Shown one piece after another: positions 43,004 through 53,571 of a stretch of 64,000 nucleotides of DNA. The first letter of the stretch is position 1. Each line of letters opens with the position of its first letter. The stretch comes from Ciona savignyi (taxonomy: Eukaryota; Chordata; Ascidiacea; Phlebobranchia; Cionidae). A program made the translations under genes and the position numbers. The notes beneath the pieces are model-generated. The model was given only the letters and a program-made list of their open reading frames with translations, did no database searches and was not told the DNA's origin. The stretch covers positions 430,578-494,577 of the forward strand of contig CH003160.1 of NCBI GenBank assembly GCA_000149265.1. The letters run 5' to 3'.

Positions 43004-46000
43004 ATGTAAGTATTTAAGTGCGCTGTCTTTCAGCTGAACGGTTGCTAGTTCAAAACTGGACGATGGCTAGTTGGCTGTTTCAATTTTTGCATTTTATAGT
43101 TTTACATAAAACAGCCTTGTTTCTTTATGATGGTCATGGTCAAATGTATTTTGCCAATTTTTTTAAACAAATACTTTAAACATTTGCTAAATTTCTTAAA
43201 TTTTCTTAGGAGTTCACAAGCAGAATCCAGTACTGGTATGTAGGCTACTTTTTATACAATTTTATTTACCCTAATTTGGTAAAATAAATTTTGCATGTGT
43301 AGTTGAGCTTGGCAGCTACTTTCTTAACCCAGAGGAATTTTATACAAATGGTGAAACAACAAATGATTTTCTTGGATCTGGTTCTTATGGTGTTGTTCTT
43401 CGATGCCTTCATAAAACACATGGCCTTGTGGCTGTGAAATGTTCAGAATCTACAGGGAAGGATCTCATGCCCATGCAGATTGAAAAAAAGTATGTACTGG
43501 GTGCCCCATCCTTTTTTTGGTTGGTAAGAAAAATATTTGATGATCAGTTTGAAAAAAAGTCGACGTCACAGTTGAACTAAACTGGTCACGAGTGCAGTGG
43601 GGGTTGTGTACCAGTTTTAAAAATTACGACTGTCATTACATGCCACTAAATTATACAACACATTTTGTATGAATTACAAAATGAATAGTTGCATTAACTG
43701 ATGGAGTTAAATATAAATTTGGATTCTTAACCTTATATATAAATGTATATTGATATTTGACACTATAAATACAATAAAACAGAGGATTTGTCATATATTT
43801 AATCATCAGATTGTCATGTCCACGCCACCGGAGAAATTACAGTTTGTTATATATTCGTCAAATGAAATTTATAAGGACATCTAAATATTTATTCAGTACT
43901 TTTTATCACACCTCTTAAAATAAAAGTTATATTGTGATTTATATGCATACAAACCAGAAAGTGATATTTTCATTTTGGTATTTTTAAGTAATGCCAAATT
44001 CACGGTAAGATATTTTATTTGCAGATTCTGCATATTGTTTGTATATACATATATATTTGTGTTGGTGTATATAGTAATGGGTTCTCTTAGATTTCAAAGG
44101 GGACACATTTTGTTTTCAAACATTTTTTTGTCCCACACTTCATAGGCGCATTCAATGAGCAGGTCATTTGTAAGAATAATTTATTTAATGTTATTAAAAC
44201 TTTAAGTAATGCTAACTGACATGCTAATAAAATACCTGATATTTTACAAAACCCAAAGGGGAATTCCCGATAATCCAAAAAATGTCTCCAGACTAAAAAG
44301 GTTAAAAATGTATAAGTTAAACTGGATATAGTGTCAACCACGTGTTTAACCACCACTACTTGTAAACACATTTTGTATGCTATGTTTATGCAAGAGTCCC
44401 TAAACAGAATTGGTATATTTTATACACCGAGTTTGTAGGTTTTCACGGCTTCAGGAAAGTTCCCTGGGTTTGATACCCAAACTTTCTGTTTTTCTATATC
44501 TAGACATACTATTTAACAAATCTTGGAAGTTTTAATTCGATTCGATCACTCTCTCTTGGAGATGTCAGGGCAACATGGCATGCTTGTCACAATCATAATT
44601 TAGGAACAAATCTTTACTTTTAGGGTGTTTCTCTATGTACCTTTTTTCTTTCTTCTAATTGGTAAAGCACTTGGTAACGCACTCACATTTAACAAAATGT
44701 GATCAAAATTGGAGCAGCCGTTCTGGTGCTATGCCTAAAAAAAGCTTAAATTTAAGAAAAAAAATTGTATCACCCAAAAGTTTATTTGCGAGGTTTTGGG
44801 ACAGCTTGGCAAAAAATAGATATTTCATATAAATTGGTACCATAATTAAAATATAGCAGGTTGCATGGTAAATTCCCCAATAATATATAAAAATATTCAA
44901 TCAGAACATGTCAAAATTGGATAGAGAATTATTCTGGAAATTTCGATTTTTATCAAACTGTAATCGCTGTTTTTATGAAAGAGTTGTTTAAACTTTTAAA
45001 AAATTTGGTACACCAAAATCAACACTGTAGAAAACTTTTACCCAAAAAGGGTTTAAATTAATCAGTAACTCTAGTGGTTCAGTCTAAACTGTAACCCTGT
45101 CTTTATTAATTTTTTACTATAACAGTTGCACTCATTACTGTCTTTTTACTATTAATTTATTGGTTTTTAACTTTTTTGTTATCAAAGCAGATGCAAACTC
45201 TGGCTAATAAAAGATTGAGACCAAAAAAACACATCAGTTCAGGTTTATGTATTAACATTTGCAATTTTATTTAATTAGAATACGCATTAAATCATAAAAA
45301 AAAACAAATCATGCTGGTAGGTAATAAAAGTTAAAATGAACAAATAATAAGGTTAATTAAAGGCAGGAACGTGCACTGTTGCATGACATTAAAAAAAACA
45401 TGGAAAACAAATTCAACTTAATTGCCTACAACTCTTTTTTTCAAATTTAGTTAATAGTTTGGTGCACAGCGGCAATTATACACTTTTCATTTTACTGCTG
45501 GCATATCATTTCTCCTTATCTTTCGAAATTTTACTTTAGGATATCATTCAAAATTTTTCTAGTATGATTTTAAGTCTATTATTCTACTTTATTCATTCCC
45601 AAGTGACAGTACATATATTACCCTTCAATATTTCATTTCTCAGCCATTCAGTGTATTTTTTTGTCTCGTGACTTTTTCTTTATGTAGAAACATCAAGTGT
45701 GATAATATTTTATATTTTTACCCCATTATGAAGTGCTTTGTTGCACATACAATATGACATTCATAATTGATTGAACTGTTTGTTGTTTAGAATGAATGAA
45801 GAGGCCAAGATGATTTTAAAGTCTTCTCGTGATAATCAATGCAAAAATATTGTCAAACTGCTTGGTATTACCAAATGGAGAAACTCAGTTGGCCTTGTGA
45901 TGGAGTACATGGCACTTGGCAGTCTGGATAGCCTGATTTTTTCTAAATTAAAAATTAAGGAACTGTTTTGGGATGTTCGAATGTTTTTGCTGTCCCAGCT

Positions 46001-46838
46001 TGTGACTGGGGTCAATTACATGCATTCCCATAAACCTTCTATTGTTCATGGTGACCTTAAGCCGGAAAATGTTTTGGTAACTAATCAACTTGTGACCAAA
46101 ATTGGAGACTTTGGGGCATCAGCTATGGCTTCATGCACAGGATCTATGGTGACATCAAGCTCTATGAGTTCTAAAGCCAGCGGTAGAAACTTCCAGCACA
46201 CTATTGCTTACACACCTCCTGAGATTTTAAAGAATGCATTTGCTCGTAGAAAGACTGCAACTGATGTTTATGCCATCGGTATTATATTGTATGAGATGAT
46301 AACAAGGGACCATGCTTTTCCCGCAGATGCGCTGGGAAGACGGAATTTGTTTGAAGAATCCATTATTGAAGGTCAACGGCCAGACATAGATTTGGTTGTT
46401 GATATTGCTAAAACTATTGATGCTGAAGACCAATTCAGATTTCTGTTCATGAAGGATTTAATGGAGGTATCTTGGCTGGGAGCTCCGAAAAAGAGACCAA
46501 CATTACAAAACGTCCTTGATGAATTGGCAAAGTTCCCTGTTTCATCAAATCTGAAAGTGCATATACAAGAGGTGGAAAAATACTTGTTGCCAAAACCAGA
46601 TTGTACTCGAAACCTTAAACTGTCGATGTTAAAGTTTCCATTCAATCCAAGTGAAGATAAGTCAAGTCAACCCAATGATAGTGGAATACATGAGCCATCC
46701 ACCATTAGCATGTCAAAATCAAGTTCAGAACCTAACAAAAGTAAAGATGATATAACTGGCGACCAATCGAAATCTAAGTCAAGTTTTCAGAGTACGAACT
46801 TTTCCACTGAAACTTCTACAATAGATGATTCAGGTTAA
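43004..46838 (+). CDS. TKL-group protein kinase, non-RD (RIPK/IRAK-like)
   Basis: Exons 43004-43005 (AT of the start codon, inferred), 43210-43235, 43303-43489, 45791-46838; about 420 aa. Glycine loop GSGSYGVV, catalytic lysine in VAVKC, Glu-rich helix C region (KKMNEEAKMILK), hinge EYMALGSL, catalytic loop HGDLKPENVLV, DFG in KIGDFGAS, APE-like TPPEI, and DVYAIGIILYEMITRDHAFP. Gly replaces Arg before the catalytic Asp (non-RD), a trait of IRAK/RIPK and plant immune kinases. The Ser-rich C-tail (about 85 residues) shows no death domain or RHIM that I recognise. An alternative end is a donor at 46834 joined to 47118, replacing the last residues with EDLASVLKNLAEEGGYF (stop 47170). A 2.3 kb intron holds a transposon copy. 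It precedes a TPR gene closely (see 47093-47117). Confidence 0.85.
44080..44990 (-). mobile_element. 336-bp-monomer element, degenerate, in kinase intron
   Basis: Carries AGTGTCAACCACGTGTTTAA then CACCACTACTTGTAAACACA (right end, reversed), TTTATACACCGAGTTTGTAG, CAACATGGCATGCTTGTCAC and GGAGCAGCCGTTCTGG. Both edges are eroded. Confidence 0.6.
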
Positions 46839-47092
46839 GCATACTAGTTATTCTCTTTTATATCAAATGGTGGTGTAAATGAGGCTGTAAAACTAATATG
46901 AACAATATCAAACTGTCCGCATGTTTTTCTGTAATTTAGATAAGGAAAGAATCTGAAAAAATGAAATATATCGTTACAGGTTTGACATTATTTAATGTAT
47001 TATAATGGAATTTTCCTGATCCTTATAATGGATTCACATGTGTAATGTTTTCTTTTGTGTGTTTAAAACCTCATTTCTGCTTTTAGTATATT

Positions 47093-47117
47093 AATAAATG
47101 AACTTGTTGCTCTGCAG
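47093..47117 (+). promoter_or_regulatory. Polyadenylation signal followed at once by a splice acceptor (kinase/TPR junction)
   Basis: AATAAA at 47093-47098, then TCTGCAG ending at 47117, 70 bases before the TPR ATG (47188). The upstream gene's 3'-end signal about 12-20 bases ahead of a downstream acceptor, with no room for a separate promoter, is the arrangement described for Ciona operons resolved by spliced-leader trans-splicing. The acceptor could instead be a last cis exon of the kinase ending at 47170, which would leave only 17 bases between the two coding regions. Confidence 0.5.
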
Positions 47118-47187
47118 AGGATTTGGCTTCTGTCCTTAAGAATTTAGCCGAAGAAGGTGGGTACTTCTAATATACTATTTCTTCAAA

Positions 47188-49820
47188 ATGAATAAACTTC
47201 TCAGTACAGAGGACGGTGAAAGATGTTTGAACAACGGAAATTATGCACGGGCAGCAGAACTTTTTCGCGGCATGATATCACGAACCCATAATGAACAATA
47301 TGCATGTCTTCTTAGCTTGAAACTTTCGCTGTGTTTAAATAGGGTAAGATATTTAATATAACATTGCTTAGGACATTCTGTTCTGGTTTAAAACTGTCTC
47401 TTCTGGTTTTTATTTATATCAATTTAATTTATTTTATTAGTAAATTGACTTTTCCTAAAATTCTCTTTATTGTAAATTCCTAATTTTTTAACCCTTGTTT
47501 TTCTTTATAGCCACCTAAAAATGAATGGAAACATTGTGAAGCCAGTTTTATCACTTAAATCTATAAAACAATGTCACTACATTAGATGCACATGGGTATA
47601 ATCACTTGTATGGGGTTATTTAACTAGAATAATTTTTGTTGTCTGTTAGAGGTAGTTTTGATTGTCTGTTAGAGTCAGTCAAAGCAAACTAGAACTGTTC
47701 CAATCAAGATCTACAGTCCCAATAAAAAACATTAACCAAATGATACATTTGATGCACATGGGTATAATCACTTGTATGGGTTTTTTTAACTGGAAAAATT
47801 TTGTTATCCAAGGGTACAATGATTTTCTGTTAGAGGCTGTCAAAGAAAACTAGAACTGTTCAATCAAGATCTACAGTTCCAATAAAAACTATTAACCAAA
47901 TGATGTATAAACCGCAGATGGGAAAGCGTGAAGAAGGGGACAGCGAACTGTGCAATGCGCTTAATAAATGGGCCAGTACCCTTTCAAGTAACCAAACTGA
48001 AAAGAACAATCAGATTGATAGGCTGGTCCGTATTGCAGATCTATACCGCAACTTGGGCAGCGATATGCGTGCTTTTATGATTTACAGAAAAGCAGCTGAA
48101 AAGTATAAAGACCTCGAATCACCTGACCAGCGTTTAACTGGCCTTGTAGTTTGTATTTGTAAGTATTATGGCTGGTTAACTCATATTTAGTGGGTTTACC
48201 CATATCGGTTGATCGTCAACTGAATAATTATGGAAACAAAGCAGCTAGTATATAATTGATTACACAATTAGTGGACATTGCTAGACGCCAGTGAACCATT
48301 GGATTAAACAAAATCTAATAGTGTAATAAAAAATATAATTGCAAAACCTACATATTCTTTAATGGTGCTGTTTGTTTCAATCTGCAGCGAAAATCAAAAA
48401 GCTTTACAAAGACAAGGCATACATTGGAAATGCGACTTCGATAATGAAACAAATGGCAAAATGGTTGACCAAGGTCCAAAACCCACACTCTAAGATGGTA
48501 GCAAAGGGTCTACACGACATTGCGAACTTCTTTTCGCATGGGTCTGAAAATGAGCTTGCCGTAAAATATTACCAGTAAGAACATTTAAACCTTCCTTGCA
48601 TGGATCGTGTTAGCGTTGTATGGTTATTGTGTGTAATTCTGGTGGAAACAAGGGGAAATAAAATATAATACTTACTGTTTATATTACTAATAGATTAACT
48701 ACCACCTACCACCCAGACAATGATACCTACCATACCACGCAGGTGATAGTTGCGGGTTGTAACTGTCCTAGATGGTAATTGTTAGGCAGTTGTCCATTGT
48801 TTAAAACAAATTATTTAACTTTTTAATATCTATTGTAAGTGGACTAACAACACACACAATAAAGTTAAATTAGGGTTATTAGGTTGGATGTTACAAGCAC
48901 TACAAAATCTAATGCCAATAAAGTCAGATATTGTTTTCAATTCTAGGGAATTCCCCTTGGGTAACACCTAAAATTTTGGGTTTTGACTCAGACAAAACAA
49001 TATATCTGGGGTTGGAAAAATCACAAAAATTGACTACAACACAGTCCCGTCATCAAATTACCCGGATGCGAGTTAACAAGGCTCTAGTTATGACACAACC
49101 TACTCCCTATCAACTGGTTAAAATCTCAACAACTTATGGCTAATATTTTGACAGAAGGCATTCAAAATCTGGAAAATTGACAAAATACTATGTGTTCGTG
49201 GTTGATTTCTTAAAGCTAGTACAATGTGTTACATGTTGTTATCTTTATTTTTAATTTATTTAATTCCAAAAATACTAAAAGCAAGTGGTTACTGTTTTTT
49301 TTTGGCAGGCACTGTAATTTGCTACTGAACATTAACTCCGAGAAAATGACTTACATTTGTTAATTTAAATACAGCCGCATTATATTTAATTATTTTACTA
49401 ACCCCTTTGTATGTATTACAACGGATGTTTTTTTACCGATTATTTCTGCTTTTATAATTTTAAGATACTAACTCATTAAATGCTGAATTTGAATGGGAAA
49501 ATGTAACAATTAAACTAAAACATAATATGCATAAAACAGTAACTTTGTATATGTTTAGGATGGCTATAACTCAAATGGACAAGATGTTCGGACACAAGGC
49601 ACAGACATTAAATCTCTATGCACAGTGCCACCACAACATGGGTGTGGTGTATAAATCTATGTCAAAGTTTAAAGAAGCAGAGTACTTCTTCCAGAAAAGT
49701 GTGGATTTATATAAAATTGCTGAAGATTTTGATTCCGAAGCTGATAAAGATGAAACTTTAAGGCAGAGCCAAGACAGTGTACGAAAACTCAGACAAATGC
49801 TTGGTAATCCAGCCTTTTAA
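47188..49820 (+). CDS. Tetratricopeptide-repeat protein
   Basis: Exons 47188-47343, 47918-48158, 48388-48574, 49559-49820 with consistent phases (0, 1, 2); 281 aa. Helical repeats with TPR spacing: NNGNYARAAELFRGMI, RIADLYRNLGSDMRAF then MIYRKAAEKYKDL, HDIANFFSHGSENELAVKYY, and the clearest, NMGVVYKSMSKFKEAEYFFQ then KSVDLYKIAEDF. TPR arrays are protein-binding scaffolds; the specific partner is not evident and I do not recognise an ortholog. No signal peptide or membrane segment. ATG 47188 has no AG between it and the kinase's alternative stop at 47170. It may be co-expressed with the upstream kinase. Confidence 0.82.
47586..47905. repeat. Tandem direct repeat in TPR intron 1
   Basis: GATGCACATGGGTATAATCA at 47586 and 47751 begins two copies (period about 165) that both end near CTATTAACCAAATGAT. 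The second copy runs up to 12 bases before the exon 2 acceptor. Confidence 0.85.
48575..49558 (+). other. TPR gene intron 3
   Basis: AT-rich. AGGGAATTCCCCTTGGGTAA at about 48947, with AAAATTTTGGGTTTTGACTC, is a small degenerate piece of the 336-bp monomer. No gene seen. Confidence 0.55.
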
Positions 49821-50059
49821 GTTTTAGGCTTGGTAAACAAGCCTGGAAACATCTTATTTGAGGCAATTTTAGCAGTTTATATATTTTATAGCAATTGCTT
49901 ACAAAATTAAATAGTGTTAAACACCCCTGATTTTCCGACATTTTTATATGTTACTGCATGCTTTAAACGAACTGCTGTCCTTATTCATAAAATTACGTAG
50001 CCGGTTATGCTTATCCATTATTGTAATTGTACCGCTGCGCATGTCAGAGTCAAACCAAT

Positions 50060-50065
50060 AATAAA
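50060..50065 (+). terminator. AATAAA polyadenylation signal, TPR gene
   Basis: 240 bases after the stop codon. The first ATTAAA-like site is nearer, at about 49905. Confidence 0.5.
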
Positions 50066-50160
50066 GGCTAAGACTGCTACCCCGTTGTTTTAAGTTAACA
50101 AGGCAAAATAAAACTCCTAAAACTACAGTAGGGAATATTCCAGAAACAGTATTTATAAAC

Positions 50161-51178
50161 TAGAGAGTGTCAATCACGTGTTTAACCACCACTATTTGTA
50201 AAACCAATGTTACATGCCATATATTCATGCTACAGGGTCCCTAACCACATTTTGTACTTTATACACTGTGTATGTAGTTTTTGTTTCTGCAAGCATAAAC
50301 TCATGGGTCCCATAGTTATCAAACCAAACTTCTTCTCCATGTGTAGGTAAAAAAGAACAATCGTGATAGATTTACAAAGATTTCATCACAAATGTTTTAA
50401 ATTAAAGTTTTTTTTAAGTTCTGTATTGAAATAAAGCTAAATTCCTTAAACAGTTCGATTTAGTTTTTCATGGCTTCGGGGAATTCCCCATGAGCTTGGT
50501 ATATAAGTTTCTGTTTTTATATATGTGGGTCATGTCAACTATCAATTCTTAAAGTTTTAATCCAATTTGACGAATCCTTGTTGGAGATGTCAGTGCAATG
50601 TGGCATGCTTGTCACAATCATGAGTCAGGAACATATCTTCGTTTTTAAGGGAGTTACCCTAAGTAAATGTTTTCTTTCTTTTAAGTGACACAGGGTGGCT
50701 AACGATCTAGCATTTCACAAAATCTGATCAAAATTAGAGCGGCCGGTTAAACGCTATTTTCCGAAAAGCTATTTTTTAGAAAAATAACTGTTTTGGATTT
50801 TAACGTCTCCGGGGAATTCCCCTAGATTTATCCCCCACAATTTTGCTCCTGCGTATCTAGACCATGTTGTCTAACAAATAACAAAGCTTTATTACTATTT
50901 AATTATTCCTTCTGGTAGATGTCGGGGCGTCATGCCATGCCTGTCACAATCATGATTTGAGAACCAAATCTTATTTTTTAGGGTATTTCCCTAGATATTT
51001 TTTTTATTTTTTCTAATTGTTAAATTAGTAGGTAATGCACTTACATTCCACCAAATCTGAATCAGATTGGAGCAGCCGTTCAAGCGCTATGCCACAAAAA
51101 GCTAATTTAAAAAAAAAAATACCGTTTTGGTTTTTAACCTCCCAGGGGAATTCCCTTATATTTATCACCCAAAATTTT
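50161..51178 (-). mobile_element. 336-bp-monomer element, reversed copy
   Basis: Begins CTAGAGAGTGTCAATCACGT, the reversed right terminus with A before it. It continues through the right segment and about 1.5 monomers. It is cut off exactly where the next, plus-strand element starts. Confidence 0.72.
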
Positions 51179-52153
51179 GGTTAATTATGGATCCCATTTG
51201 GAAAAATGGGACACATATTGTTTTTGTCCGTTTTTTTTTTCTTTTTGTTTTCTTTTTTTCGTCAAACGCTTGACAGGCATGGCATGTCGCCCCGACATCT
51301 ACCAAAGGAGTAATGTAATCGCAATAAAAATTGTCTTTTGTTAGACAACATGGTCTAGATATGCAGAAATCAAAATTTTGGGTGATAAATCCAGGGGAAT
51401 TCCCCGGGGACGCTAAAAACCAAAACGGTAATTTTTTCTAAAAAAATGGCTTTTTGGGGCATAGCGCTGGAACGACTGGTCCTATTTTAATCAGATTTGG
51501 TGGAATGAAAGTGCACTAACCATTGATTTAACAATTAGAAGAATTAAAAGAATTACCTGGGGAAATACCCTAAAAAATAAGAATATGTTCTAAAATCATG
51601 ATTGTGACAGGCATGCCATGTCGCCTCGACATCTACCAAAAGAAGTAATGGAATCGCAATAAAATTTGTCGTTTATTAAAACAACATGGTTTATATATGC
51701 AGAAATTAACATTTTATATTATAAATCCAGGGGAATTCTCTTGGAACGTTAAAAACCAAAACGGTATTTTTTTCTAAAAAAAGCTTTTTTTGGACGTGGG
51801 GCTTGAACGGCTGCTCCAATTTGAATCAGATTTGATGGAATGTAAGTGCATTAGCTACTGATTTAACACTTAAAAGAAATAAAAAAATACATTGAAAAAT
51901 CCCATAAAAATAAGATTTAGTTCTCAAATCATGATTTTGACAGGATTCCCGAAGCCATGAAAAACTAAATCGGGCTGTTTTGGTTTGGTTTAATGACTGT
52001 GGGACCCATGCGTTTATGCTGGCAGAAACAAATTACATACTCAGTTTATAAGATACAAATTGTGGTTACAAGGGACCCTTTAGCATAAATATGTGGTATA
52101 CAAATTTGTTTTACAAATAGTGGTGGTTAAACACGTGGTTGACACTCTCCAGT
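51179..52153 (+). mobile_element. 336-bp-monomer element
   Basis: Left hairpin GATCCCATTTGGAAAAATGG, poly-T/C tract, two monomers, shortened right segment, terminus GTTGACACTCTCCAG|T, one base off the usual CTAG. Confidence 0.72.
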
Positions 52154-52465
52154 ATTATTATGTTTTCTATGGTTTAGGCGGAATTGGTGTGAAACAATCA
52201 TATTGGAGCGTTATAGTGATTTATGGAAATATAATTCCTTTTATTTGCTTTCAAATTGCTACGTTTAACGTAAGTTGGTGATCTTAGACCTAAACCCTAA
52301 ATACACCAGCGTCAATCACGTGGGAGCCACTATTTTAAAACCCCTGTTGAGTGCCCGCTATATTATTCTGCATGCAGAAACAGTCGTGTTCCATGGCTAC
52401 CTCATCAACCTTGGTATATCTTATACAAAGTGTGTAACGTTTGTTTCTGCAATAGAAAATCGTCT
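52154..52465 (-). mobile_element. Very degenerate right-end sequence
   Basis: AGCGTCAATCACGTGGGAGC then CACTATTTTAAAAC and CATGCAGAAACAGTCG echo the reversed right end (AGTGTCAACCACGTG, CACTATTTGTAAAAC). Too eroded for sure boundaries. Confidence 0.4.
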
Positions 52466-52727
52466 GACCGGTTAGTCAGATGGTTTAGTGTACGCCCTTT
52501 CACCAAAAATGTCGAAGGTCGAAACTGGTCACTAGCTAGTCGGTTGTGTTCTTGGGCAAGGCACGTTTGTTGCCTGAACCAAGCGGATTAATGGGTCCCA
52601 CCAAAATGAAGGTACGTGTGAATCATACTCAACACATTGTAATAGCTCCGGTAACCGAAGGGTGCAAGGTGATCTATAGATTACCAATGTGTGTGTTAAA
52701 CCCTCTTTGACATTCCCATTGATTGAA
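52466..52727 (+). mobile_element. SINE-1, diverged
   Basis: GACCGGTTAGTCAGATGGTT, AACTGGTCACTAGCTAGTCG, TTCTTGGGCAAGGCACG, AATAGCTCCGGTAACCGAAG. Tail eroded. Confidence 0.75.
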
Positions 52728-52740
52728 TTTACTCCGTTTT

Positions 52741-53010
52741 AATGGGCCCCATTTGGAATAATGGGACACATATTGTTTTATATCTCCGTAATTGAGCACA
52801 ATATTTACCTTAAATTTTAAAAAATAAAGAATCATTAAAACATAACAATATAATTACCCAGTTTACTACGAATATCCCCCAAAACAAAATATGCATAACC
52901 AATCATAAATACAATATTATTGCGCGCGCAAATGGGTCCGAAACACATAAATAAGATGCATCCGTACTACGGGTATTAAATCAGCTAAACACTTAAAACC
53001 AACAAATCGA
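52741..53010 (+). mobile_element. Left-end fragment of the 336-bp-monomer element family
   Basis: Starts with the hairpin GCCCCATTTGGAATAATGGG and ACACATATTGTTTTAT, then leaves the consensus. The remainder resembles 29640-29770. Confidence 0.5.
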
Positions 53011-53144
53011 TAATTAATTTCGTTGCATGACCCAACTATATTGTGTGGTTGATTATTCGTACCTCTATGGCCATCAGTCGGACTGGAGAGAGATTACTGT
53101 TACATTTGGTGACGTCATATTTTCCCGAAAATCCAATATTTGTG

Positions 53145-53345
53145 TTGCCGAATGGTCAACGCGACCGATTCTTAAACCGATTCTATTAGAAAAAATGATC
53201 TTCGTCATGTAAACAAAGAGTAACAAGAAACAAAAATGGCTGTGTAAACATACAGTTAGCTCAACCGATTCATATAAAGATTTCTATATTCATACGTTCT
53301 TTTGTGACGTGCCCATCATGGGTTGAAAACTTAACGCGAAAAATA
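53145..53345 (+). mobile_element. SINE-2
   Basis: GCCGAATGGTCAACGCGACC (A-box-like) and, about 160 bases on, CCCATCATGGGTTGAAAACTTAAC (B-box region). The interior holds extra sequence, so it is old or interrupted. Confidence 0.5.
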
Positions 53346-53571
53346 AGGTGATTGAGAGTTCGTCTTTAGCTTTTCCCGTTAATTGTGCGTACTTGCGCGT
53401 ATGATGACTTTATAAGATGCATTACGATGATGGCAGCTACTTACTAAGAGATGGTGATAGGTATGCCCTGCGTTTTAAAACTTTCTTTAAGGCAACTTGT
53501 GTTTTAATCCATATGTTAAAACATTGCATTGCAGGTTAGGTTTAATATTTGTACAATTTAAACAAACAATC

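Noticed and set aside
46227-46645. Minus-strand frames of 68 and 90 codons
   Set aside because: Antisense shadows of the kinase exon.
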